From positions 122,608,922-122,672,921 of the forward strand of contig NC_035443.2 in the NCBI RefSeq assembly GCF_002127325.2: a stretch of 64,000 nt of DNA, read 5' to 3'. The first letter of the stretch is position 1. The number at the start of each line of letters is the position of its first letter. Origin of the DNA: Helianthus annuus (Eukaryota > Streptophyta > Magnoliopsida > Asterales > Asteraceae). The notes under the pieces were generated by a model, which made no database searches, had not been told where the DNA came from, and saw only the letters and a program-made list of their open reading frames with translations. Positions 12,661 through 23,882 of the stretch are shown piece by piece. The position numbers and the translations under genes were made by a program.

Positions 12661-12754
12661 ATTCTTACAAGTTTTTGAAAAAAAAAATTAAAAACATAAA
12701 AAACAATTAAAAATTTAAAAAAAAAAAAAAAAAGTGAAAAATGGATGCCCAGTG

Positions 12755-13005
12755 TCCACCGTAAATTACGGTGGAGCCGTAATTTACGGTGGAGGTTAAA
12801 AAATGTTGGATTTTTATGGTGTAAACCTCCTGTGTTACGGTAAAAATTTCAGGCCAGAGTGTACCGTAAATTACGGTAAGGCCGTAATTTACGGCCAAGG
12901 GTGAAAATGCTTGGGATTTACGGTATAAACAGACTGAATTACGGTACACATTTGACATCCAGGTCTCACCGTAATTTACGGTGAGACCGTAAATTACGGT
13001 ACGCA
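12755..13005 (+). promoter_or_regulatory. Array of six ACCGTAAATTACGGT palindromes upstream of A1 aORF
   Basis: Three pairs of 15-bp near-palindromes at 12758/12776, 12863/12881 and 12968/12986, members of a pair 18 bp apart and pairs exactly 105 bp apart. The first pair and its linker match an A1 LTR segment (about 5273-5312). TATA-like sequences follow at 13037-13065 and a CACGTG box at 13086-13091. I infer an LTR-derived promoter module. Confidence 0.6.
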
Positions 13006-13382
13006 GTGATTTTGTTTCCGTCGATTCAGTTCTGCATTTATATAAAAAAAAATATATATAAAAAACCGAAAACAAACAAGCTGGTCACGTGATTAAACCC
13101 CAACCACTCATTCATTCTTCACCTTTTCACCAACTTCTTCTTCTCCAAGAACCTTCATCTTCCTTCTTCTCCCACCTTCTTTCTTTCATCAAATCTTCAA
13201 TATTCGCCCAAATCAAGTGAGGTTTTGGTCTAAATCGACTAATTTTTCCCAAGCTTCGTGATTGTGAGGAGGAATTCCAGAGAAAACGCGGTTTTGGGGT
13301 CGAAGTTTGAAACCCTAGGTTGAGATAATTTGGGGGTTTTGGGATTTTTAGTTTCACAAGCATCCTCTCATCTTGAAACAAG

Positions 13383-13714
13383 GTATGAACACTTATTTTA
13401 CTATATTATGGAGATGCATTGTGAAAAACAAAGTGATTTAGGTTATATGTTCTTGCCCACTTGCTTGTTGCTAGGATATGAGTATGGAATTGTTATTGAA
13501 CATGGTTGATGGTTGTAGATGTAGGAATTATGGTTAAAGTAGTGAACTTTTGGGATGTTCTAAATTGTAGAGACACCATGCCCAATTTTTGAAAAATCCT
13601 TGATACACCTTGGGTTCACTAACATCTACAACCATGGCAACAAGCAAGTGTGGGGATGATTTGTGAAGAGAATGTTAATTTTTGTATTATTTTGTTGTTT
13701 CTTCATGTGTGTAG
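13383..13714 (+). other. Predicted leader intron of A1 aORF
   Basis: The donor ACAAG|GTATGA at 13383 and the acceptor TGTGTAG at 13714, preceded by a T-rich tract, bound 332 bp directly upstream of the aORF ATG (13718). The sequence before it (13095-13380) is pyrimidine-rich like a plant 5' UTR. A PPT-like AAGTGTGGGGATGA sits inside the intron at 13646-13659. This is predicted from sequence only. Confidence 0.45.
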
Positions 13715-13717
13715 GAA

Positions 13718-15427
13718 ATGGCAAAGACAAAGGAAAAGCCGGGGTCAAGTTCATCCTCATCAAGAGGCAAGGGCAAGGAGAAGGAGCAGCCATCGAAGAA
13801 GAGGCAATATCTTGGTAGGGTTAGTGAAAGCGAGGAAGAGGAAGAGATGAAGTTAGACCCAAGTGATAAACCGGTGTGGAATTCGGGGTCGTTGGATGAC
13901 CAACCCGAAATTTGGCAGCCAACCCTGTATAACGACTGCATGAACAAGTTAAAGAATAAAGCAGCCGCATTCATCTGTGAAAGAGATGTTGATGAGCCTC
14001 AGTTGGGCCAGTTCGGGGTGTATGACAAGTTCCGTGCTTTGGGTTGGGAAGGAGCACTCAAGTGTTGGGATAAGGATAAGAGCAATTTGTTTTTGACTGA
14101 GATTCAGGAGTGGATGGCAACGCTTAAATGTCACAACTTCCACAGGCCATCACAAATGAAGTTGGTTGGGATGGTACATGGGGTACCAGTTGAAATGTCA
14201 TTCGATACGTTGAAAAAGTTGGGAAAATATGATAGCCTTCCAACTAGGGAGTACATGATTCCCACACTTGATGATTTATTGCTCAAACCTGAGAAGCACG
14301 TGACATGGAACAGTATGTTGGCGGATTTGTTTTTTCCCGGTAGGTATGGTGGCGTGTTATACCGAAAAAATCTGAAGATAGAAGCCAAGCTCTTGCATAC
14401 GATCTGTTTACTTAATGTCATCCCAAGGAGAGGGGATAAAGAGCAGGTGAGGTTTCCAGAGATACCTGTTCTGTATTCATTGATGCATGGCTCCCCACGT
14501 TTTCCAATACGCTACCTGATTATGCACCATTTGTGGATATGCCGGAACAAATATGGGAGAGACATTGTCCCGTACTGTCGCATCATAACGGGCTTAATGA
14601 AACAGCAGAAGGCACTCACATCTGAAGACCGCGGTTTAACGAAAAGGCACTTGCCTTTTACTTTGGATAGGTTGGGAAACGTTTGGACATACACTTCGTC
14701 TGAACGTTATCACAAGCTGAAATCGGAGGGTCAACGGTGGAGGGCGTTGAAATTAGGTGCAAGGGAGTTGTTACCGGGAGAACCGGATGAACCTGAAAGC
14801 GATGAAGAGTTAATTCCGAGTGGGGATGATGATTACGCAGACGAGCCACCGGGTGGTGCAAATGTTGGTTTTGGGGCTTTTCATGGTGGTCATGGTGGCA
14901 CATTTTACGACTATGCGCAGCAACCATATGAGCCGGGGTGGGCTTACAGTGGTTCAATGCAGGAGGTGATCGAGAGCCAACGCCCGCCGGCGGCCATCTT
15001 TGATACTTGGTCGGGTTCGGAGAGGTCGTTATTTGATCAAGGCACGCGGAATAGCGCTAGTATTGAGCGGGCGCTTAAACATAGCTTCGACCGCAATGAA
15101 TCATGGCACCGGACCCACGCATACTCTCGAGAGGTGGAGGCTAATAACAGATATCATGATGATCAAATGAGGCGGATGCATGCGGATTGGCATGCTGGAA
15201 GGCCGGTGGTTGAGGATCCACAACATGTGGATTACGCCTCATTGCCACCGTATGATGGCAGCGTTTCGTATCCGACTCCACCACTCCACCATTCTCAGTG
15301 GCTTGATCCAAGACGGCAAGAGGGACCACAACAACAAGAGGGAAGCAGTAGCGGCTCGTTCGGGTTTGGAGAATGGAACGATATGATGTCGTCCATTTTT
15401 GGGCCCCCAGGACCGCGTTATTATTGA
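13718..15427 (+). CDS. A1 additional ORF (ATHILA ORF-1-like, env position)
   Basis: 569 residues, from the first ATG after a good splice acceptor. Residues 1-50 are Ser/Lys-rich and basic; about 75-350 form a globular region with PVEMSFDTLKKLG, a PGRYGGVLYRKN stretch and PIRYLIMHHLWICRNKYG. This compares with the DPFVRYIHRIIACTVMGRKG stretch of A2's aORF and with plant proteins usually labelled ATHILA ORF-1. The C-terminal 200 residues are acidic, then Gly/Gln/His-rich and probably disordered. I see no signal peptide or transmembrane segment, so an envelope role is not supported. Its function is unknown; it lies where retroviruses carry env. The intact frame in such a young element suggests selection. 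Confidence 0.8.
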   Translation: MAKTKEKPGSSSSSSRGKGKEKEQPSKKRQYLGRVSESEEEEEMKLDPSDKPVWNSGSLDDQPEIWQPTLYNDCMNKLKNKAAAFICERDVDEPQLGQFGVYDKFRALGWEGALKCWDKDKSNLFLTEIQEWMATLKCHNFHRPSQMKLVGMVHGVPVEMSFDTLKKLGKYDSLPTREYMIPTLDDLLLKPEKHVTWNSMLADLFFPGRYGGVLYRKNLKIEAKLLHTICLLNVIPRRGDKEQVRFPEIPVLYSLMHGSPRFPIRYLIMHHLWICRNKYGRDIVPYCRIITGLMKQQKALTSEDRGLTKRHLPFTLDRLGNVWTYTSSERYHKLKSEGQRWRALKLGARELLPGEPDEPESDEELIPSGDDDYADEPPGGANVGFGAFHGGHGGTFYDYAQQPYEPGWAYSGSMQEVIESQRPPAAIFDTWSGSERSLFDQGTRNSASIERALKHSFDRNESWHRTHAYSREVEANNRYHDDQMRRMHADWHAGRPVVEDPQHVDYASLPPYDGSVSYPTPPLHHSQWLDPRRQEGPQQQEGSSSGSFGFGEWNDMMSSIFGPPGPRYY

Positions 15428-16685
15428 TCAGGTGGTATTCTCTCTCTTGTATAGTTTGTATATATTTGTTGGTTTATGTTGATTATGGTGGGAGGATGGG
15501 TGGTGATTGATCATATGATTGATTGTTGGGTTTGGTTGGTTGGTGGTGTTGTGTTTAAAATGAAAAACATAAAAAAAATATAAAATGAAAAAAATACAAA
15601 AAAAAAAGAAATTTGGGGTTTGAGATGAGAAGCTTCTTGTGGATGTTGATTGAAGTAGTGATCAAAACCTCCCAAGCCATACATTGGGGACAATGTATCC
15701 CAAGTGTGGGGATGGGGGGAATTTTTTGAAGATTTTTAAAAAAATTTTAAGCCGAGCAAAACAATGTGAAATCTTGTCGCCCCAATTTATCCCCAAGTCA
15801 ATACACCGGCAACCCTTATTACCCTTTTCATTCTTGGTAAGAGTTGTAGCCACACGTGTATATAAATAATCTTTGATGAGAGTGGCTACGGGTGGGGGTG
15901 TGTTAGAACTTGTGCTTGAATGCAATTTGAATCCGTTGTTAGACATGAATGTAGAAAGGATAAGGGCACTAGGTAGCCTCGTCGTTGGTGTGAGTGAGTG
16001 TGGGATTTGGGGGGTTGGACCTCATTAATTATACATATGAGCATGGTTGCGAGAGGGGCGGGGGTTTGGACATTTAGTTGCCTATTTTGTGCCTTTAAAG
16101 CCTATCATTTGTCTCCCCTAGCTACTTACTTGAAAATGTACCCAAATTTGATCCGGTCTTATAGCGTTAGTGATATAATTAGTAGTTTGTGAGTTTGAAG
16201 TAGTCATGGTTAATGTATTATTGTATTGCTTGTCACAAAAAAAAAAAAAAAAAAAAAAAAAGAAGGTTTCATTGCCTTGTATATAGTAGTATGCATTTGT
16301 TAGTTGGTTTTGGTATTTGTAATAAAAAGACCGGGTCGAATTTTCGCTACTCATATATATTCCATTTCCTACCCATACACCTAGCCACGTTACAACCTTT
16401 AAGCCCCTTTGATTTGCATTCATGTTTGACCCGTTATAGGAGGATAGTTGATTCAGGTACAAGCTTATGATTGCGCAACCACCCGTTTGCCTAGTGTGTG
16501 TCTAGCTTATCTTTGCTAGTTTCCACTTGTAGCCGAGAGGAGAGAATTTGTGAGGGGTGTATTGCTTGGGCATTAAAAAGGGGTTGGTAAAGAAATTGCA
16601 TGATTTGTTTGGTTTGATTTGATCACTCGTTTCGAAACTATGTTGATGAGTTGCTTGGGACAAGCAACGGTTAAGTGTGGGGATG
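15428..16685 (+). other. A1 3' noncoding region with stem-loop, PPT-like copy and PPT
   Basis: Noncoding. A perfect 8-bp stem with GGGA loop (ATACATTGGGGACAATGTAT, 15679-15698) is followed at 15702-15714 by AAGTGTGGGGATG and a G-run. A poly-A tract spans about 16237-16262. The real PPT, AAGTGTGGGGATG (16673-16685), abuts the 3' LTR. Confidence 0.7.
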
Positions 16686-17857
16686 TGACGGGTGGTCCTT
16701 GGGACAACCCTTAAGCATGTTAAGATATGAAATAATCCTCCATTTAACCGCGTAATTATCTTGAATTAGATAACTACGATGCTTATGTTTCAGGTGCGAA
16801 TTAGGAGATAAGAGATGGATAAAAGGCAGCTTATGGATGCTTTGGTGGAAAACGGGTCGAGAGAAGAACACAAGACAAAACATAGGAGTCAAGATTGCTG
16901 AGTACCGTAAATTACGGTTCTACCGTAATTTACGGTAGACCTGATTTTTGTTGATTCCTGCACCGTAACACAGGCTTGATTCACCGTAACCATTTGATGT
17001 CCACCGTAAATTACGGTGGAGCCGTAATTTACGGTGGAGCCTGAACGTGAAAAATGTAACTGCCACAATATACTCGGTTTTTGGGTGTCCTTTGGTATTA
17101 TTCTCATCATTGACGGTTCTTGGGCACTTTGGGGGCGAATTTGGAGTATTTGCTTGCTTTGTGAACATTTCTAAACATTCGGTTTGTGTTTTTAATTCGT
17201 ATGAACACTAGATTGATGTTGATGATGATTCACCGAGCCATGTCCGGCTAAACTCTTCGGTGATCATCCTAGGTGAATGTTTCTAAGACTTTTGTGTGTT
17301 AATTTCTGCATTTCTAGAATGATATTTTGCGTTGCTTGAATGTCATGGTGTATGTTTGATTGTTTGTAGTGCGTTAATCTATATCACAATTTCTAGTCTT
17401 GATCGTACGTTCTTGGTGCCGTTGGCAACCGAGATATCACGGGAAGGGTTAGGGTTGGTTATTGGTTAATAGGTCATCGGGAAACAACCTCGCATTATCT
17501 AATCCGAGTACTTTGTTCCCTTTTATCACTTCAATCACACATACACGAGTTATGTCTATGTAACTCTTTCTAGTGAAATTGCACACAATTGTTTAAAGAA
17601 ACTGAAACCTAGGGTGATCATTGTTCTCTCCTATTTGTTTACAACCTACTTTGATTTGAATTAGTTCTTAATTTAGTTTTCTAAAACAACAACCCACAAT
17701 CTTGAATTTTAATTTTCTGCAAGTTAGTTTAATTCTAGTTTAAATACAAAGCTATACAGTCAACACATTTTCCACATACTCCCTGAGTTCGATACCCTAC
17801 TACCGCTAACTACAGTTGTTTAGGGATTAAATTTGCGTGACCCACGACATCACGTCA
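16686..17857 (+). repeat. 3' LTR of A1
   Basis: 1172 bp, TGACGGG…ACGTCA, essentially identical to 4960-6131. Its palindrome pairs are all intact, including the one broken in the 5' copy. Followed by the GTCCG duplication. Confidence 0.95.
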
Positions 17858-17862
17858 GTCCG

Positions 17863-19542
17863 ACGTAACGCGGATTGAGTTTGCCTCTTTTGCCAAAACG
17901 AACTACACCTTTCCAAGGTGAGACTTTGAGTAGCACTCGATCCCCAACCTGGAACTCGAGTGGTTTTCTTCGCTTATCGGCATAGCTTTTCTGACGGTCA
18001 CGAGCTGCCGCCATTCGTTGTCGTATCTGAGCAATCTTCTCGGTTGTATCTACCACGAGTTCTGGGCCAGTGATTTGACTGTCACCAACTTCTGCCCAAC
18101 AGAGAGGTGATCGGCACTTGCGTCCATATAGTGCCTCGAACGGAGCGGCCTGGATGCTGGTGTGGTAGCTGTTGTTATATGAAAACTCCACTAACGGGAG
18201 ATGCTTTTCCCAGCCGTTACCAAAATCGATTACACATGCCCTAAGCATGTCTTCAAGGGTTTGGATGGTGCGTTCAGATTGCCCATCCGTCTGTGGGTGA
18301 TAAGCGGTGCTCATATCTAAACGTGAGCCAAAAGACTTATGCATAGCTTGCCACAGTTCAGAGGTAAAACGAGCGTCACCATCAGAAATGATGGAGGTTG
18401 GCACTCCGTGCCTTGATACCACTTCTTTTAAGTAGATGTCTGCTAGAGTAGAAAACTTATCCGTTTCTTTGATAGGCAGAAAATGTGCAGACTTGGTCAG
18501 TCGATCTACGATCACCCAAATGGTATCGTTTCCGTGTTGAGATCTGGGCAGGCCAGTAACGAAGTCCATGGATATTTGCTCCCATTTCCATTTTGGGATC
18601 TCTGGTTGTTGAAGTGGGCCTGATGGTTTCTGGTATTCGACCTTGACTCTAGCACAAGTCAAGCATTTACTGACGTAGGTCGCTATGCTGGCTTTCATAC
18701 CAGGCCACCAGTATGTAGTTTTTAGGTCGTGGTGCATCTTATCCGAACCAAGATGTACTGAATAACGAGACTTATGTGCTTCATCCATCACAAGCTCACG
18801 TAAGTCTCCATAAAGTGGAACCCAGATGCGTCCGTTAACATAGTAGGCGCCGTTTTCGTTTTGTTCTAGTCGTTGCCTCGATCCTCGTAAGGACTCAGCC
18901 CTGATGTTCTCTGCTTTCAATGCTTCAACCTGAGCATCACGAATCTGAGCGGGAAGGTTAGATTGGATGGTAAGCTGTAACACACGTACACGCTTGGGTA
19001 TAGTATCCTTTCGACTGAGGGCGTCGGCCTCCACATTGGCTTTGCCCGGGTGATACTTGATAGCGCATTCATAATCATTCAAGAGTTCGACCCATCGACG
19101 TTGACGCATGTTTAACTCCTTTTGCTTGAAGATATGCTCGAGACTCCTGTGATCGGTGTAAATGGTGCACTTGGTACCGTACAGGTAATGTCTCCATATC
19201 TTAAGCGCGAAAACAACTGCTCCCAGCTCCAGATCATGAGTAGTGTAATTTCTTTCGTGAACCTTGAGTTGGCGTGATGCGTAGGCAATGACCTTGTCAC
19301 GTTGCATCAACACGCAACCAAGTCCTTGGATGGAAGCGTCGCAATAAACCACAAAATCGTCTGTGCCTTCAGGCAATGAGAGGATAGACGCGCTACAAAG
19401 TCTATCCTTCAAGTGCTGAAATGCGGACTCCTGTGCATCACCCCAACGATAGGTGACACCCTTCTGAGTCAGTGAAGTGAGAGGTTGCGCAATCTTGGAG
19501 AAATCTTTGATAAACCTTCTGTAATATCCTGCCAAACCCAAT
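17863..19542 (-). CDS. Element E pol, middle fragment (RNase H and integrase)
   Basis: Open minus-strand frame between the D insertion (TSD AATTG, 19543-19547) and the A1 insertion. It begins after the RT domain at [11 protein letters not shown] and covers RNase H ([38 protein letters not shown]), the integrase zinc finger (HLGSDKMHHD…CLTCARVK), the catalytic core (SMDFVTGLPR, SDGDARFTS, DGQSERT) and a GPY/F-like start (GKLNPRYVG). All integrase catalytic residues remain. It is in register with 48065-48642 upstream and 4515-4954 downstream. The apparent start of the longest frame (up to 19667) is sequence from solo LTR D. Confidence 0.9.
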
Positions 19543-21659
19543 AATTGTGTAACACCCCAAAACCGGGTTGGTAAATTAAAACCCGGTTGGTAAAAAGAAA
19601 AGAGTTTTAATCCCTCACATAACCAAAATGAAACTAGAGGGACCAAAACCGTTAAGTGGGGAAACATGAATTTATAAAGATAAAATTAAAACACCCCACA
19701 CACACATAGTGTGTGTGTGTCGATGGTCAGGAAGGAGAAAAAGGGGTTCAACCCTAGTTTCACAAAAATCATCAAATTGAGAGGGAAATTCAGCTCGGAT
19801 CTAATGCATGTACATGAATTCATGATCATCTAGCCCTATAAATCACTTGGTAAGTTGTAATTTATGATTTGGTAATTTCGTATGAAGTGGGTTATGATGG
19901 AGTCACGAATTAGTATGAATTGGGTCTGAATATATGTTATAAGCATCATATAGAACATGAATTATACAAGATTTCGATGTCATTTGATGCTTTGACATAA
20001 AACCCACTTGTAGTGGTAAGGATGGTGATATGAATGAATTATCCATGTTCAATTCTTGTGTAATTTTGATGTATGATGTGGTATATGATGAATTCTTGTT
20101 AGATAAATTGAGCATGATATGAGTTACTTGATGTTTAGTGGTGTTGATGAATGAAATCATGAAGTTGGAAGTGAGGCATGAAATACTTGTACATTATGCT
20201 TAGATAGTGGTATGCACACCAAGTGTTTGATGAAATGTCTAGGTGAGATTTCTAGATGAGATTGAATGCATGTAATGGATGAAAATGTATAATATTTGGA
20301 TGTCATGTAATTGGTTATAATTGAACATGAGAAATATATTTTAGATGAAATACATGTATGATTTTTGGTTGGTTATATGATTTGGTAAAAAGGTGTGCAT
20401 TAGAAGGTTGTACTCTAGGCTGAAGTGGTATGATGTTCACCATATGTTTGAATAATTTCTTAATTGAAATCATGGAGTAAATGTACACTAAATGTGAAGC
20501 ATATGAGATTTGTATAAAGGAATAATATTGGAACGATATTGGTTTAGCTAATATGTGTTATAGTGTTAGTTGTAGAGACATGAAAATGCTAGTATGAATG
20601 AAATGTATTACATATATGTGTGTGTAAGTAATTATATGTGCGTACGTGTGTCCTAGAACATGAGTATGAAATGCATATAGTGTTATTAGTATGGTTAACT
20701 TTATCAACGTAACCGTATCGTTATAAGGATGAGGACTTGCATGTTTAATAGTTGACTTTCTAGAAAGTCAATGAATGTGAGAATAGTATGGTAGGCTTCC
20801 TAACACGAATATAAGACTTGAGAACTCATACGGTACATGTTATATCATTATGTGTTGTGTATGATGACATGTAGAATTATATGAGCTTGAAAAGATGTGA
20901 TTGTTGATCTATGCCTTATGTTGTTAAAAATTTGATTAATGAAAGTCTAATGTAATGTATGAATTAGAAATGATGGATGATATGTATGAGTTTGTATGCT
21001 AACAAAGAATATGGATGTGGTGACATGAAAGGATAGGAACTACATTAACACGTACTCAAGCATGGAAGGCTAACGGGTCAAGATGAGGCAAGGAAGCGGC
21101 TACGAACACGGATGCACAAGGTAAGTGTTTTCCGGAATCACTTCTTAATTTGTTAAGTAAGGTTACGTTCTAGTTAATTAGCATAATGGTTGAGACAAAT
21201 AATGATGGGTGGTATGAAACCAACGATTTTGCTAAGTAGATGTAATGGGTCAAAAAATGAGGTCTTGATGTTATAATGAAACGAAGAATAAGAAGTGTCT
21301 ACGGAATGGTAACCGGGTGACGGGTAGGATTGGGCATAAGCACGTTAATGGGTGAGTGGAAGTGCGGATAATGTAAAGGTTTTATAGCTATAATGTTCTT
21401 GTAAGTTCTGGGCTAAATCGAATGTGTTGTTGAAGAAAATATGAACAGGTCAAACAAGTCATAAATGAATAATAAGTCGATAGTTCACAAGTTAAGAATT
21501 TCCTTAATTCGGATATGGAATTTCAAGTCCACATGGTAGAATGTGAATTTACAAGCATGTACGAAGAAACGGGAGGTTAAACGGGTAAACGGTTCAAAAG
21601 ATACGCACGTTTTAGTGCGTACGGACGACGAAACGAATCTGCAGAAAACTGCAGATTCT

Positions 21660-21812
21660 AGAGGGCGTCGCCGACGGGTGGGGGCCGTCGCCGACGGGCA
21701 AGGGAAAAACCATTTTTGTGCTGACGGGTTAATTTCCTGTCTACGGGTTTTTGGGCTACGGGTAAATGCAAGGCCCGTCGCCGACGGCCCTAGGGGCGTC
21801 GGCGACGGCCTT
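21660..21812. repeat. GC-rich GTCGCCGACGG repeats in D
   Basis: The near-palindrome CGTCGCCGACGG occurs three times, and once inverted as CGTCGGCGACGG, within 150 bp of an otherwise AT-rich LTR. Confidence 0.75.
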
Positions 21813-22059
21813 CCCAAGTCCCAAAAGCTGAAACTTCGTTATTTAAGTTAATTGACGTACCGTGGGCTTCGGTTTGATATCCGTGGACTACGGCGGACTT
21901 TCCAAACATGATTCTGATGGTTCTTAAATGTTGATAGGCTAAAAAGCTAAGACTAAGACCCATATTAATAACATATGATTATGTAAGAGGTACGTGTGAT
22001 CTAGTACATGATCGTTAAAGTATGTGCGTATGTATAAAGATAGGTATAAGTATATGCAT

Positions 22060-22357
22060 GTGTGTAAAGATCGCGGGGAGGTATGTTCATATGTAGATGT
22101 GTATGTATGCATGCAAGTAGAGACGTATGAATGTAGGTACGTATGTAGAAGTGTATAGATATGTACGAGAATATGCACGTATGTAACAATGTAGGAAGGG
22201 TATGTATGTGTGTAGATGTGTATATACGTATGTATAAAGGTATGTATAGAATATGCTTGTATGTTAAGATGTAGGAGAGATATGTTCGTATGTAGATGTG
22301 TATGTATGCATGTGTGTAGAGATGTACGAATGTAAGTGTGTATGTGGAAGTGTATTT
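22060..22357. repeat. Degenerate TATG-rich tandem repeats in D
   Basis: Two imperfect units of about 195 bp (near 22078 and 22276) share TATGTAGATGTGTATGTATG and a GAAGTGTAT end. This explains the long low-complexity open frames on the minus strand here. Confidence 0.6.
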
Positions 22358-23882
22358 ATCAAAAAGGGCAAAATAGTCAACTTTAAGCATAAATCGGAAA
22401 CATGCAAATGAATCGGCTAAACATAGACTCAAGCAATAAAAATTCCAGAGAGTTTTACCAAAATAAAAATAGTTAAAAATACTCTCCAATACAGATCTCA
22501 AACATGCACGCACGGATCCGAATCGATAGTCTACGAAAAAGTCGATTTATAAGACTTTCGGTTCCAATCCGGGTTTATACTAAAGATTGTCGAGTTGATC
22601 ATGGTAAAACACATTCTTATATTCATTATAAAGCTATTATTGATGATCAAACTGATTGCATGTCATCTACATTACCATTTAAGCTATTTTTCACAAAAAC
22701 CATTTCTGTTGACTTTTTAAGAACGCCTTTGACTCGACAATTAGCATGCATAATGTGGGAATCAGAGAATACCCTTTTGAGGGTTTGTTTCCCACATAAA
22801 TACCAACATATTTGTGGTTCCAATTTGAGAAATGACTGAGTAAAACTCGTTTAATCAGAAAGTCAAAGTATAAGAGCAACAGTTTGACTTTTAGCAATTA
22901 ATCTATGCTAGAACGAATTATAGAATGATGTAAAGGATTACCAAGGTCCTAATGAAGCTTAGTTAACCCTTAGAGGCTGCCTTGACGTTCAGATTGCTCC
23001 AGAAGTGCCTTGAGAGTTCTTGAGAGTTGAGAGCTTCTTGTTACTATCACAAGTGTTTAATAAAATGAGCTTTTGATCTGATTTAAGAAGAAATCCAGAG
23101 GTTGAGGATAGGCTACTGTTGCCATAGGCATGCAAGGATGTTAATTGGAGCAAAAGGAGGTGATGGCAGCTGTTATGCACTTCAATTTCGAACCAAATTT
23201 GCAATTTTCGCGAAATTCTGATGCTGGCGGGGTCACGCGGCCCGCTTCAGGTATCCCAGGCGGGCCGCCTGGGGTTCTGCAGGCCCAAATACATTCAAAC
23301 TTTGGCAGCTTTGGTCCCTGTCCTTGTTCGCGATGATTCGGCTAGTTATTTTGACTCGTAAACCCCCAAACTTGGTTTTTAAGAACCTTGGGACATTTAC
23401 CAACATGGTAGTGTCCTCGGATAACTTTGCGCTCAACCGAAAAGCCATGAAATTCGACATTGACGCTTTTAACCCCTCAAGTACGGTTTTGGCCATAATT
23501 TTCTCATACGTTATCGAAACTTCACGAAATTTTTACCACATATTCTAGTGAGTATATTTTAGCATTATAAAGCTTCGGGTCTGCCAAAAGTTCACTCAGA
23601 GGTATAAATTCAACATGTTGACACTTTTGGCCCCTATAGTTTGTAACTCCTCACTTTTGGGCATTTTCCGCTTCGTATGATCCATGAACCATCCGTTTAA
23701 GGTTATGAACTTTATGTAGGGTTATCATAGAGTCTATTTATCCATTGTTGACACTTTGGACCCTTACGTTCCATAGTTTTCACCGTTTGTCACTTTTAGT
23801 CCCTCTAAAGTTTGTTTTCACATACCGGAACCTTATGACACGTGTCAAGACATTATTGGACGAAATTTTTCGAGGTGTTACA
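22358..23882 (-). repeat. Truncated 3' LTR of element C
   Basis: Matches 32865-33731 plus 46601-47259 with about eight differences seen. It lacks the 2.0 kb equivalent to 30850-32864. It keeps the uninterrupted sequence around TTCTGATGCTGG (23215-23230), which is the empty-site counterpart that proves A2's TGATG target duplication. Confidence 0.9.

Larger units (their letters stand above)
4960..17857 (+). mobile_element. Athila-like Ty3/gypsy element A1, nearly pristine
   Basis: A 12,898-bp element with two 1172-bp LTRs starting TGACGGG and ending ACGTCA, and a perfect target duplication GTCCG (4955-4959 and 17858-17862). Order: 5' LTR, tRNA-Asp-type primer site, a single gag-pol frame, spacer with palindromes, aORF, 3' noncoding region, PPT, 3' LTR. 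Position 5288 is the only LTR difference I noticed, so insertion was recent. It sits in, and splits, element E's pol. All coding regions are open, so it looks potentially autonomous. Confidence 0.96.
19548..22357. repeat. Left part of solo LTR D
   Basis: Noncoding, AT-rich, with a GTCGCCGACGG repeat cluster at 21664-21810 and degenerate GTATGTATGCATG-type repeats at 22060-22357. The last 124 bp or so (22234-22357) duplicate the start of the right part (47260-47385) with one difference seen. Confidence 0.7.

Noticed and set aside
12755..13005. Regular palindrome pairs resembling a CRISPR array
   Set aside because: Inside a plant retrotransposon, repeats are 15 bp, spacers are repeat-like rather than unique, and there are no cas genes.
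13718..15427. A1 aORF as an envelope glycoprotein
   Set aside because: No signal peptide, transmembrane helix or cysteine pattern; similarity is to ATHILA ORF-1-like proteins.
22001..22513. 170-codon minus-strand frame rich in His/Tyr/Thr
   Set aside because: It is the translation of TATG-type degenerate tandem repeats; low complexity only.
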